In this document: one piece after another, positions 21,939 to 31,500 of the stretch
Position numbering within the stretch: position 1 is the first letter of the stretch
How the letters are laid out: each line of letters starts with the position of its first letter
NCBI RefSeq assembly: GCF_023091865.1
Contig: NZ_JAHXDI010000001.1
Location: 992,001 to 1,056,000 of the forward strand
Direction: 5' to 3'
Source: Chromohalobacter moromii
GTDB taxonomy: Bacteria > Pseudomonadota > Gammaproteobacteria > Pseudomonadales > Halomonadaceae
DNA length: 64,000 nucleotides
Made by a program: the position numbers and the translations under genes
Notes under the pieces: model-generated
What the model was told of the DNA's origin: nothing
What the model saw: the letters and a program-made list of their open reading frames with translations, nothing else
The model's database searches: none

Positions 21939-24035
21939 TCAGTCCGCGCCCTCAGCGGATATTTCGTTGTCGGTGAGGCCCAGAGCCCAAAGCAGGAAGG
22001 CATCCTGGCGGGCATTGTCGTGCCAGGCCTTGAAGCGCCCCGAGGCACCCCCATGCCCAGCCGCCATGTCAGTGCGTAGCATGATTGGGCGGCGCTCGGC
22101 GGCGGGCAGTTGTGAGACGATCTCGGTCAGGCGCGCGTAAAGCTTGGCCGGTTCCCAGTAGGGCACGCGTGAGTCATGCCAACTGCCTTGCAGGAACAGC
22201 GTGGGATAAGGCTGCGCGACGAGGTTGTCGAGGGGCGAGTAGTCGCGTATGCGGCGTTTCGCTTCGGGTTCATTGGGGTTGCCCCATTCGCTGTATTCCG
22301 CGGTCGTCAACGGCAGATCGGGGTTTTCCATGGTGCGCAGCACATCGACGAATGGCACGTCGAGCACGGCGGCACAGAACGCGTCCGGCTCGAGATTGAG
22401 ACTGGCACCCACCAGCAGCCCACCGGCGCTGGCGCCATAGGCGGCGATGCGATGGGTATCTGCCACGCCATTCGCTACCAGGGCATGACGCGCGGCGAGA
22501 AAGTCGCGGAAGCTGTTTTCCTTGTGCGCCAGCTTGCCGGCCAAGTACCAGGGCTCGCCCCGATCGCCGCCACCGCGCACATGGGCGACGGCGAACGCCA
22601 CGCCCCGTGACAGTAGTTCGAGCCGCGCCACGGAAAACCACGGATCGAGCACTTCCCCGTAGGCGCCATAGCCATAGAGCAACGTCGGCAGGGGGCCTTG
22701 CTCGATAAGGTCGCCGCGTGCCACGACGGAGACCGGGATGCGTTCTCCGTCGTGTGCCTCGGCCCACAGGCGGCGGCATACTAGTTGCGCCGGGGCAAGA
22801 TCGCCGTGCACGGGCTGGGCTTTGAGCAGGCGGCGCACATCGGTATCGAGATCGTGCTCGATCCAGCGTGGCGGCAGCGTGAACGATTCCTCGTGTAGAC
22901 GCAGGCGGCGGGTGTCGAAGTCGGGTGTATCGCCCAGTACCAGGCTGCAGGGAGCTTCGGGCAGCGGCAGGCGACGCTTGATCGGCGTATCCGTATCGAG
23001 CGCGACCACACTGAGATGCACCTGGGCCTCGCGGTGATCGCGTTCGGTGATGACGAGTCCCCAGGCAAAGGCATCGACGCCTTCCAGCGTCAGGTGCTCC
23101 TGGTGATCGAGCAGCGGTGTCCAGCCACCCGGCGTGGACTCGGTCGCGACGTCGAGCTGGAAGTGCGGTGCGCCCTGGTTATGCAGGATGTAAAAGTGAC
23201 CGGGGCGATGTTCGAGGCCGTATTCAACGCCTTTAACGCGTTCGCGTACGCAGCGCGGCGGCGCATCGGGCGCTGCCGCGGGGATCAGATGGCACTCAGA
23301 GGTGTCCTTGGAGGCGGTTTCCAGCACCAGCCATGCGCGTGAGCGGGTCTTGCCGAGCCCCACCCAAAACTCGGCGTCCATTTCACGGAACAGACACGCG
23401 CTTTTGCCGCTTTCGATATCCAGCCGCCAGATGCTGTCGGGGCGCTGCGTGTCGTCGTAGCGTGTGAATAGCAGGTTGCGGTTGTCCTCGGCGCAACATA
23501 GCTCGGGACCTATGTCGGTCAGCAGACATCGGGGTTCGCCGCCGGGCAGGGCGCGCAGGAAGAGGTCGAAATTCTCGTCGCCGTTGGTGTCCTCGGTCCA
23601 CGCTAGCCAGCTTTCATCGGGGGCGATGGCCATGTCGGCGACTTCCATGAAGTCGTGATGCAGGGCGCGGGCCTGGACATCGAGCACGCATTCACGCTGA
23701 GATGCGTCGTGATTGGGGTGGCGCCACCATATCGGATAGTCGGCGTCGTGGGCTGTCTCGCTCCAATAGGTATGGTGATCGAGTGGCGTGCGCAGGCCAT
23801 CGACGGCCAGTTCGCGACGCGCCAGGTGGCCAGCGTAGAGCGTCTCGACGAGCGGCTCGAGGGGCGCGAAGCAGGCGGTGGACTCTGCGTTGGCCTGCTC
23901 GAGAAAGCTCTCCACCTCGGGGTCGTCGCGATTCTCCAGCCAATGCCAGTGAGGATCGTCCTTGCGTTTGAAGCGTGCGACCGGCGAGAGTTGGGTCGCG
24001 TCGTGAAGCGCAGGGATGTGCGGCTGTGCTTTCAT
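21939..24035 (-). CDS. ptrB: Oligopeptidase B-type S9 serine peptidase
   Basis: The product has 698 residues, the family's size. An N-terminal beta-propeller (WHWLENRDDPEVESFLEQAN start, HHTYWSETAHDADYPIWWR) is followed by the alpha/beta-hydrolase: LLYGYGAYGEVLDPWF, VRGGGDRGEPWYLAGKL, nucleophile GASAGG, LDVPFVDVLRTM, acid HDSRVPYWEP and His in AAGHGG. It cleaves peptides after Arg/Lys. The start is ATG 24035, with a divergent gene at 24084. Confidence 0.93.
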   Translation of the reverse strand: MKAQPHIPALHDATQLSPVARFKRKDDPHWHWLENRDDPEVESFLEQANAESTACFAPLEPLVETLYAGHLARRELAVDGLRTPLDHHTYWSETAHDADYPIWWRHPNHDASQRECVLDVQARALHHDFMEVADMAIAPDESWLAWTEDTNGDENFDLFLRALPGGEPRCLLTDIGPELCCAEDNRNLLFTRYDDTQRPDSIWRLDIESGKSACLFREMDAEFWVGLGKTRSRAWLVLETASKDTSECHLIPAAAPDAPPRCVRERVKGVEYGLEHRPGHFYILHNQGAPHFQLDVATESTPGGWTPLLDHQEHLTLEGVDAFAWGLVITERDHREAQVHLSVVALDTDTPIKRRLPLPEAPCSLVLGDTPDFDTRRLRLHEESFTLPPRWIEHDLDTDVRRLLKAQPVHGDLAPAQLVCRRLWAEAHDGERIPVSVVARGDLIEQGPLPTLLYGYGAYGEVLDPWFSVARLELLSRGVAFAVAHVRGGGDRGEPWYLAGKLAHKENSFRDFLAARHALVANGVADTHRIAAYGASAGGLLVGASLNLEPDAFCAAVLDVPFVDVLRTMENPDLPLTTAEYSEWGNPNEPEAKRRIRDYSPLDNLVAQPYPTLFLQGSWHDSRVPYWEPAKLYARLTEIVSQLPAAERRPIMLRTDMAAGHGGASGRFKAWHDNARQDAFLLWALGLTDNEISAEGAD

Positions 24036-24083
24036 GTGCAGCGGTGTACCATGTCGAAGAAAGATCGAACGCGAGAGGACGCG

Positions 24084-24539
24084 ATGCTGATTTCCGATTC
24101 CCTGCCACAGTTGTGGCTGAGTTACTTTGTATTATCGCTGCTGGTACTGGTCACCGGCTACCTCGGGGTGCGCTTTTTGCCCAAGCTACCGCGTTGGGTC
24201 GTGACGGGTGTAGTCGCGGGGATGTTATGGGCGGTGGCGCCATTTACCTCGCCTTTGTTGGAAGACGGTGAGCATTATTCCGGTCTCGCGCCGGCTATCG
24301 TCGTCGCTGCGGTGGGTGTGTTGCAAGGCGATGGTGGACAGCTTGCCGTGGCCACGCCGCTATTGTTGGTCGGCATGGCGATAGGCGGTGTGCTCGGTGC
24401 GCTGCTGTATATATGGCGCCGGCGGCGCCATAGCGGTGATGATAACGACGGGCCACGCGGTGGTGACAAGCAGCGTAAGTCGACCTCTGGAAATGCGCGG
24501 GACGACGACGCTCGGCGTCGTGAGCCAGTGCTCAACTGA
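24084..24539 (+). CDS. Hypothetical membrane protein
   Basis: The product has 151 residues; the start at 24084 follows GAGAGGAC, while a longer reading would run through the oligopeptidase gene. There are four likely membrane segments (SYFVLSLLVLVTGYLGVRF, WVVTGVVAGMLWAVAPF, LAPAIVVAAVGVL, ATPLLLVGMAIGGVLGALLYIW), then a charged, disordered tail rich in R, D, K. I do not recognise the family. It lies 39 bp before the VWA gene, so the two probably form an operon and work together at the membrane. Confidence 0.75.
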   Translation: MLISDSLPQLWLSYFVLSLLVLVTGYLGVRFLPKLPRWVVTGVVAGMLWAVAPFTSPLLEDGEHYSGLAPAIVVAAVGVLQGDGGQLAVATPLLLVGMAIGGVLGALLYIWRRRRHSGDDNDGPRGGDKQRKSTSGNARDDDARRREPVLN

Positions 24540-24578
24540 CACTCTCTGATTATTCGTATTACAAAAGAAGGAAGGGTC

Positions 24579-26396
24579 ATGCGAGCGCTGTTCGCGTTTC
24601 TGTTGTTGTGCGTAGGCGGAGGGCTCTCGCCCCTCGCCTGGGCACAGGACTCTACCGCATCCCAGACACCGGATGTCCGCATGATTTTCGATGTCTCGGG
24701 GAGCATGAAGGCCAACGATCCCGCTAACTTGAGGGCCTCGGCCCTGCAACTGGCGGCGACCTTGTTGCCCTCGCAGACGCGTGGCTCGGTGTGGACGTTT
24801 GGTTCGCAGGTGCGCAATCCCTTGCCCGATGGCAAGGTCGACGCCCAATGGCGGCGACGTGCTCGGTCGCTGGCCCCGCAACTGGTTGACTATCAGCAGT
24901 TCACGGATATCGAAGGGGTGCTGCGTGACGCCACCGACACGCCGGGAGGTAAACGCCATGTGGTGCTGTTGACCGACGGTATGGTCGATCTGCCGGGAAG
25001 TGGTGAGGGAAAACGTACCCGCGATACGGCGTCGCGCGAGACATTGCTGACCTCGCTGGCGCCTGAGCTGGCCTCGCGCGATGTGGTGGTGCATACCATC
25101 GCTCTATCGCATAACGTGGATCGCGAGTTGCTCGAGCGGATATCCCAGGCCACAGGTGGCTTGGCAGCGGTGGCCGAAACACCGGAAGCATTGTTGCGGG
25201 CGTTTCTCGATGTGCTCGAGCGCATCGTGCCCAGCGACCAGTTGCCGCTTGAAAAGGGAAGCTTCGATGTCGATGACGAGGTCGAGGGCTTCAATGCGCT
25301 GCTGTTTCACGACGAAGACGCGCCCGAACTCGCCTTGGTGGGCCCCGACGGTGAGCGTTACACGCGTGACGATCATCCCGACGATATGCTCTGGCAGAGC
25401 AACCCGCGCTATGACCTGATCCGCGTGCCCGAGCCACAGGTGGGCGAGTGGCATATCGAGGGGCCGGTGGGACGCGATAGCCGCGTGAGCATCGAGTCGC
25501 CGCTGCAATTGCGCAGTGACACGCTGCCGCCGACTTTGTATCTGGGCTTCGAAGTGCCGATCGATGCCTGGCTGGTCCGCGATGGCGATATTCTCAAGGG
25601 CGATACGTTGCCCGAAGACGTACGCCTGCGGGGAGCGTTGCGCGGGCTCGATGACGAAACGCTGGCCTCCACGTCCTTGAAAGCCGACAACGATGGGCAC
25701 TTCACGGGGACGCTGGCGGCCCCCGAGGAGGCAGGCAATGCTCGCTTGGTGCTCAACGCCGATAGCGACTCATGGCAGCGCGAGCGCGTGCAGGGCGTCA
25801 ATGTCGTCACTCCCGTAAGCGCGACGCTGAACGACGATGCCACGCAGGTCACGCTGGAAGCGCAGCATCCGCGCCTGAACGTCGACAACACGCAGATATC
25901 GGCGAACCTGTTGGGCGAAACGCTCGACGTGGTGCCCGATGGCGAGCGGACATGGCAGGTCGCGCTGCCGGAGATCGATCCCGAACAATCGGTGCCGCTG
26001 GATCTCGATGTGTCGGTGACACTCGATGATCGTACCTGGTCCATTGCCTTACCCGCGCTGCGCCTCAACCCCGAGGCGCGTATCGGCGTCTCCGGGGCCG
26101 ATGTCGATGGCGATGGGCCGCGGGCCGAAGCGTTACCGGACGACGCTACTGCCGCCACCCAAGATGACGAAAGCGATGCGCGCGAAGAGAGCAGTTTGAC
26201 CGTTCTTGCCAGCGCACTATGGGATAAGGCCGGCGACGAGTGGCAGGCGCTGAGACCGCATGTCGAACCCTATGCCAAGCGCCCCACGACCTGGGCGGTG
26301 TTCGCCGCGCTGTTACTGGCGCTGGTGCTCTTGTGGAGGCTGCGCCGGCGTTCCCGACGTCGTCATCATCGGCGGCGCCACGAACCGCAGGTATAA
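24579..26396 (+). CDS. von Willebrand factor A domain membrane protein
   Basis: The product has 605 residues. A signal peptide (ending LAWAQD) precedes a VWA domain with a MIDAS motif DVSGSMKAND near 39-48 and LLTDGMVDLPG. A long beta-rich extracytoplasmic region follows. A C-terminal membrane helix (TTWAVFAALLLALVLLWRL) and a very basic tail (RRRSRRRHHRRRHEPQ) end the protein, giving type I topology in the inner membrane with the VWA domain in the periplasm. It resembles the TIGR03503 type of marine gammaproteobacterial proteins, whose role is unknown. It is followed by a clear terminator. Confidence 0.85.
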   Translation: MRALFAFLLLCVGGGLSPLAWAQDSTASQTPDVRMIFDVSGSMKANDPANLRASALQLAATLLPSQTRGSVWTFGSQVRNPLPDGKVDAQWRRRARSLAPQLVDYQQFTDIEGVLRDATDTPGGKRHVVLLTDGMVDLPGSGEGKRTRDTASRETLLTSLAPELASRDVVVHTIALSHNVDRELLERISQATGGLAAVAETPEALLRAFLDVLERIVPSDQLPLEKGSFDVDDEVEGFNALLFHDEDAPELALVGPDGERYTRDDHPDDMLWQSNPRYDLIRVPEPQVGEWHIEGPVGRDSRVSIESPLQLRSDTLPPTLYLGFEVPIDAWLVRDGDILKGDTLPEDVRLRGALRGLDDETLASTSLKADNDGHFTGTLAAPEEAGNARLVLNADSDSWQRERVQGVNVVTPVSATLNDDATQVTLEAQHPRLNVDNTQISANLLGETLDVVPDGERTWQVALPEIDPEQSVPLDLDVSVTLDDRTWSIALPALRLNPEARIGVSGADVDGDGPRAEALPDDATAATQDDESDAREESSLTVLASALWDKAGDEWQALRPHVEPYAKRPTTWAVFAALLLALVLLWRLRRRSRRRHHRRRHEPQV

Positions 26397-26411
26397 CAAC
26401 CAGCAAGGTTT

Positions 26412-26443
26412 AGAGCCTCGGCATCATTGCCGGGGCTCTTTGT
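26412..26443 (+). terminator. Intrinsic terminator after the VWA gene
   Basis: AGAGCCTCGGCA pairs with TGCCGGGGCTCT (one G-U) around a TCAT loop, followed by TTTGT. Confidence 0.8.
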
Positions 26444-26446
26444 CGT

Positions 26447-26488
26447 CCGTTCCTTGTGAGCCGTTCTTTGTGAACCGTTCTTTGTGAA
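26447..26488. repeat. Three tandem 14-bp repeats
   Basis: CCGTTCCTTGTGAG, then CCGTTCTTTGTGAA twice, head to tail at 26447, 26461 and 26475. They lie between the terminator and the fadD promoter region. Confidence 0.85.
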
Positions 26489-26750
26489 TATGTGTCGATG
26501 GACGGTGTTGAACGTTAGTTTCAATCGACTGTTTTAATTCCTGCTGGCCTGTTATAACGGAAACGGCACCGCCAATGATGTTGTCCGACAGATGTCGAAC
26601 AATGTTTCATCACGCGCGCCGAAGCGGCTGGTGTCGTGGCGGGTGTCGCGCTATCTTGCGGAAAGCCTGTGTTTTTCAGCATGGCCCAGGCGCGAGATTC
26701 AATAATAAATGTCGGCGCCATTAAGTCGATTCGGTCAGCGGAGATATACG
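26489..26750. other. fadD upstream region
   Basis: About 260 bp of non-coding, comparatively AT-rich sequence ahead of fadD. Together with the terminator and tandem repeats it makes the 354-bp gap after the VWA gene. No confident promoter or fatty-acid-regulator site could be assigned by eye. Confidence 0.5.
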
Positions 26751-28442
26751 ATGAGCCACGCCACCTCGCCGGTCGTTTCCGGTCCGCCTCTCGAAGGAAT
26801 GGAGGAGTTCGCCTCGGTCAACGAGGTCTTCGTCCACACCTGCGGGCGCTTCGCCGACAAGCCGGCGTTCACCTGCATGGGGCAAACGCTGAGCTACTCG
26901 GAACTCGAACGCCTCTCGCGGGACTTCGCCGCCTGGCTCAGCGAGGAAACCGACCTCGTGCCGGGGGACCGCATCGCCATCCAGTTGCCCAATGTGCTGC
27001 AATTTCCCGTGGCGATCTTCGGCGCCATGCGTGCCGGGCTGGTGGTGGTCAATACCAACCCGCTGTATACCGAGCGCGAGATGGCGCATCAATTTCAGGA
27101 TGCCGACGTCAAGGCGATCCTGATTCTCGCCAACATGGCCGACAAGCTCGAGCGAATACTGCCGCGCACGGCGATTCGACACGTGCTGGTGACCGAACTC
27201 GGCGACATGCATGACTTTCCCAAGCGCACGCTGATAAATGCCGTGGTCAAGCACGTCAAGAAGTTGGTGCCGCGCTACACATTGCCCGAGGCGACACGCT
27301 TTCGCGATGCTCTGACGCGCGGGCGAGAGCAGTCGAGTGACGCCGCGACATGCCAGACCGATGATGTGGCCGTATTGCAGTACACCGGCGGTACCACCGG
27401 CGTCGCCAAGGGCACCATGCTCACGCATCGCAACCTGATCGCCAACATGCTGCAAACTCGCCAGATGATCGCCGGACTGATCGAGGAAGGGCGCGAGACG
27501 ATCATCGCACCGCTGCCCGTTTATCATATCTACACCTTCACGGTGAATTGCCTGTTCACCATGGTCACCGGCAATCACACCGTGCTGATTCCCAATCCGC
27601 GCGATATCGACGGCTTCATCAAGACGCTGCGCAAGACCGAGTACACCGGTTTCGTGGGGCTCAATACGTTATTCAACGCGCTGTGTCAGCGCGAGGACTT
27701 TCGCGCCCTGGATTTTTCGCGCCTCAAGCTGACCATTTCCGGTGGCATGGCGCTGACCAAGGCCGCCGCGAAACGTTGGGAAGAGGTCACGGGCTGCGCG
27801 ATCCTGGAAGGTTATGGGATGACCGAGACCTCGCCCATCGTATGCGTCAATCCGCCGGACGGTATTCAACTGGGCACCATCGGCAAGCCGGTGCCCGGTA
27901 CCTCGATCAAGGTGGTCGGGCCCGAAGGCGAAGAGGTCGCGCGGGGCGAGCCCGGCGAGTTGTGCGTCCAGGGCCCGCAGGTGATGAAGGGGTATTGGAA
28001 TCGCCCCGAGGATACCGCCAAGACGCTGGACGCCGAGGGTTGGATTCGCACCGGCGATATCGCCGTGATTCAGGACGACGATTACGTGCGCATCGTCGAC
28101 CGCAAGAAGGACATGATCATCGTCTCCGGCTTCAACGTCTATCCCAACGAGGTCGAGGACGTGGTCGCCACGCACGAGGATGTGATCGAGGTCGCCGCCA
28201 TCGGCGTGTCCGACGATGCCTCCGGCGAGGCGATCAAACTCTTCGTGGTGAGCCGCAACGAGACGCTGGATGCCGAAACCTTGCGCGCCTGGTGCAAACA
28301 GGAACTCTCCGCCTACAAGGTGCCCAAGTTCATCGAGTTTCGCGATGAGCTGCCCAAGACCAACGTCGGTAAGGTGCTGCGCCGCGAACTCCGCGATGAC
28401 CAGGGCGGCAAAGAATCGGTGCCGGGGGATCGGGCAACATAG
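26751..28442 (+). CDS. fadD: Long-chain fatty-acid--CoA ligase
   Basis: The product has 563 residues from ATG 26751 (GGAG 8 bases upstream); longer readings lack a site. ANL-superfamily motifs: P-loop YTGGTTGVAKGTMLTHRN, GYGMTETSP, TGDIAVIQDDDYVRIVDRKKDMIIVSGFNVYPNEVED and the catalytic Lys in TNVGKVLRREL. It activates imported fatty acids for beta-oxidation at the inner membrane. It stands alone between two terminators. Confidence 0.95.
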   Translation: MSHATSPVVSGPPLEGMEEFASVNEVFVHTCGRFADKPAFTCMGQTLSYSELERLSRDFAAWLSEETDLVPGDRIAIQLPNVLQFPVAIFGAMRAGLVVVNTNPLYTEREMAHQFQDADVKAILILANMADKLERILPRTAIRHVLVTELGDMHDFPKRTLINAVVKHVKKLVPRYTLPEATRFRDALTRGREQSSDAATCQTDDVAVLQYTGGTTGVAKGTMLTHRNLIANMLQTRQMIAGLIEEGRETIIAPLPVYHIYTFTVNCLFTMVTGNHTVLIPNPRDIDGFIKTLRKTEYTGFVGLNTLFNALCQREDFRALDFSRLKLTISGGMALTKAAAKRWEEVTGCAILEGYGMTETSPIVCVNPPDGIQLGTIGKPVPGTSIKVVGPEGEEVARGEPGELCVQGPQVMKGYWNRPEDTAKTLDAEGWIRTGDIAVIQDDDYVRIVDRKKDMIIVSGFNVYPNEVEDVVATHEDVIEVAAIGVSDDASGEAIKLFVVSRNETLDAETLRAWCKQELSAYKVPKFIEFRDELPKTNVGKVLRRELRDDQGGKESVPGDRAT

Positions 28443-28472
28443 GCGCGAGGTCGGCCTTGGCGTTACAATTGA

Positions 28473-28504
28473 CGGCTCGCCTTCCCATGGAGGCGAGCCG
28501 TTTT
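28473..28504 (+). terminator. Intrinsic terminator after fadD
   Basis: CGGCTCGCCT pairs with AGGCGAGCCG around an 8-base loop, followed by TTTT. It lies within the 5' untranslated region of hrpA, 20 bp before its start. Confidence 0.85.
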
Positions 28505-28524
28505 GCTGATTTGATGAGGCGCCC

Positions 28525-31500
28525 TTGAGCACGACACCGACGAGCGATTCCCACGATCAATTGGCGCACCTGCGCGCGCAACTCGACGACTGCCTGCTGC
28601 GTGATGCCTACGATCAAGGGCGGCGTCTAGACAAGCTGGTAGGACGCGCGCGCGGCGGTAAACCCATCGACCGTTCGCTACGCGAGATCGAGACGCATCT
28701 GGCGCGCTCGCGCGAGGCCTTGGCGGCGCGGCGTGCCCAGCCGCTGACGCTGAACTATCCCGAGCACCTGCCCGTGGCCGAGCGGCGCGACGACTTGCTG
28801 GCGGCGCTCGACGAACATCAAATCGTCGTGGTGGCGGGGGAAACCGGCTCGGGCAAGACTACCCAGCTGCCCAAGCTATGTCTCGAGTTGGGGTTGGGAC
28901 GGCGTGGCCTGATCGGCCATACGCAGCCCCGGCGTCTGGCGGCGCGTACCGTGGCCACGCGCCTCGCCGAAGAACTGGAAGTACCGCTGGGGTCGCAGGT
29001 CGGCTACCAGGTACGTTTCACCGACCAGACTGACGAGCGCACCCTGGTCAAGCTGATGACCGACGGTATCCTGCTCGCCGAGACGCAGAACGATCCGGAT
29101 CTGACGCGCTATGACGCGATCATCATCGACGAGGCTCACGAGCGCAGTCTCAACATCGATTTCCTGCTCGGTTATCTCAAGCGCCTGACCGAGCGCCGGC
29201 CCGACCTCAAGATCATCATTACCTCGGCGACCATCGATGTCGAGCGCTTCAGCCAACACTTCGGGCGTGAAGGCAAACCGGCACCGGTGGTCGAGGTGTC
29301 GGGGCGCACCTACCCGGTGGATGTGCTCTATCGGCCGCTGGTCCGCGATGCCGATGACGAGGAAGACCGTTCCCTGCAGGAAGGCATCCTGCATGCGGTG
29401 GAAGAGATCGAGACCATCGAGCGCGAACGGCGCTGGTTCAGCGGGCCGCGCGATGTCTTGATCTTTCTGCCCGGTGAGCGGGAAATCCGCGAGACGGCGG
29501 ATACTTTGCGGCGTGCCGATCTGCGGGGCACCGAGATCCTGCCGCTCTATGCGCGACTCTCCAATGCCGAGCAGAATCGCGTGTTCCAGTCGCACACCGG
29601 ACGCCGCATCGTGCTGGCCACCAATGTCGCCGAAACCTCACTGACCGTACCGGGCATTCGCTATGTCATCGATCCCGGTCTGGTGCGCATGAGCCGTTAC
29701 AGCTACCGCGCCAAGGTCCAGCGGCTGCCCATCGAGCCGGTTAGCCAGGCCAGCGCCGACCAGCGTAAGGGGCGTTGCGGGCGTATCAGCGAGGGCGTGT
29801 GCATCCGCCTCTACAGCGAGGAAGATTTCCTGGCGCGGCCGACCTATACCGAACCCGAGATTCAGCGCACCAATCTGGCTTCGGTGATCTTGTCGATGCT
29901 GGCACTGAAACTCGGCGATATCGAAGCGTTTCCGTTCGTCGACGTGCCGGATTCGCGCTTCGTCAAGGACGGTTATCGCCTGCTCTACGAACTGGGGGCC
30001 GTGGGGGCCGACAATCGCCTGAGCGAGCTGGGGCGGCGCCTGGCCCGTTTGCCCATCGACCCACGCCTAGCGCGCATGGTGCTGGCCGGCGCCGAGCAGG
30101 GTAGCTTGCGCGAAACCTTGATCGTGGTCAGCGCGTTGGCCGCTCAGGACCCGCGTGACCGCCCGGCCGACAAGCGCCAGGCGGCGGACGAGAAGCATCG
30201 CCAGTGGCAGGACCCCGAGTCCGATTTCATGGCGTGGCTGAATCTCTGGCATGGCGTCGAGCATGCGCGCGAGACATTGTCCGGCAACCAACTGCGGCGT
30301 TGGTGCCGTGACAATTATCTGAGTTATCTGCGACTACGCGAGTGGCACGATACCTTCCGACAGCTCAAGCAATTGACCCGCGACATGGGGCTTGAGTCCT
30401 CCAGCGCGGTGCTGCCACCCAAGGAAGACGCCCCTGCGACGGCGCATCCGCGCGTCGATGGCGAACGCCTGCACAAGGCGCTGCTGTCGGGGCTGCTCTC
30501 GCATCTGGGGACGCTGCAGGAAAATCGCGAGTATCTGGGGGCGCGCAATCGCAAGTTCATGATTCATCCCGGCTCGGGGCTGGCCAAGAAAACGCCCAAG
30601 TGGGTCATGGCCGGCGAGCTGGTGGAAACCTCGCGACTCTATGCGCGTGACGTGGCACGCATACAGCCGGCCTGGGTCGAGCCCATGGCCGAGCATCTGA
30701 TCAAGCGTAGCCACAGCGAGCCGCATTGGGAAATGAAGCGCGGCCAGGTCGTCGCCTTCGAGCAGGTCACGTTGTTCGGCCTGCCTATCGTCACCGGGCG
30801 GCGCGTCGACTATGCCAAGGTGGCGCCGGTGGAGGCACGCGAGATATTCATACGCCGCGCTCTGGTGGAAGGCGAGTATCGCAGTCAGGCCGATTTTTTC
30901 CAGCACAATCGCGCCTTGATCGACGACGTCGAGGAACTCGAAGACCGCGCCCGCAAGCGCGATATTCTGGTCGACGAGGAAACGCTGTTCGCCTTCTACG
31001 ATGCGCGCTTGCCGGCGGATGTCGCGGGCGCGCGTAGCTTCGAGCGCTGGCGCAAGAAGGCCGAGCGCGAGGCACCCGACGTACTCAAGCTCGACCGTGA
31101 CACGTTGATGGCGCGCGACGCCGAGGAAATCACGCAGGACGCCTATCCCGATGTGTTGGTACACAATGGCGTGCGTTATCCGCTTAGCTATCACTTCGCG
31201 CCGAGACAGCCCGACGACGGCGTGACCTTGACGGTGCCGGCGGCGATGCTGTCGCAACTGCCCGAAGGGCGACTCGAGTGGTTGGTGCCGGGGCTGTTGC
31301 GCGAGAAGTGCATCGCGCTGCTCAAGACGCTGCCCAAGGCGATTCGCCGCCAGGTGGTGCCGATTCCCGACTGGGTAGATGCTGCTCTGGCAACGCTGGT
31401 GCCCGATGAGCGTCCGTTGACCGAGGCGCTGGGCGAGTTCCTGCGTCGACGCACCGGTGTGCGCTTGGGCCCTGATGATTGGCATACCGAGGCCCTCGAG

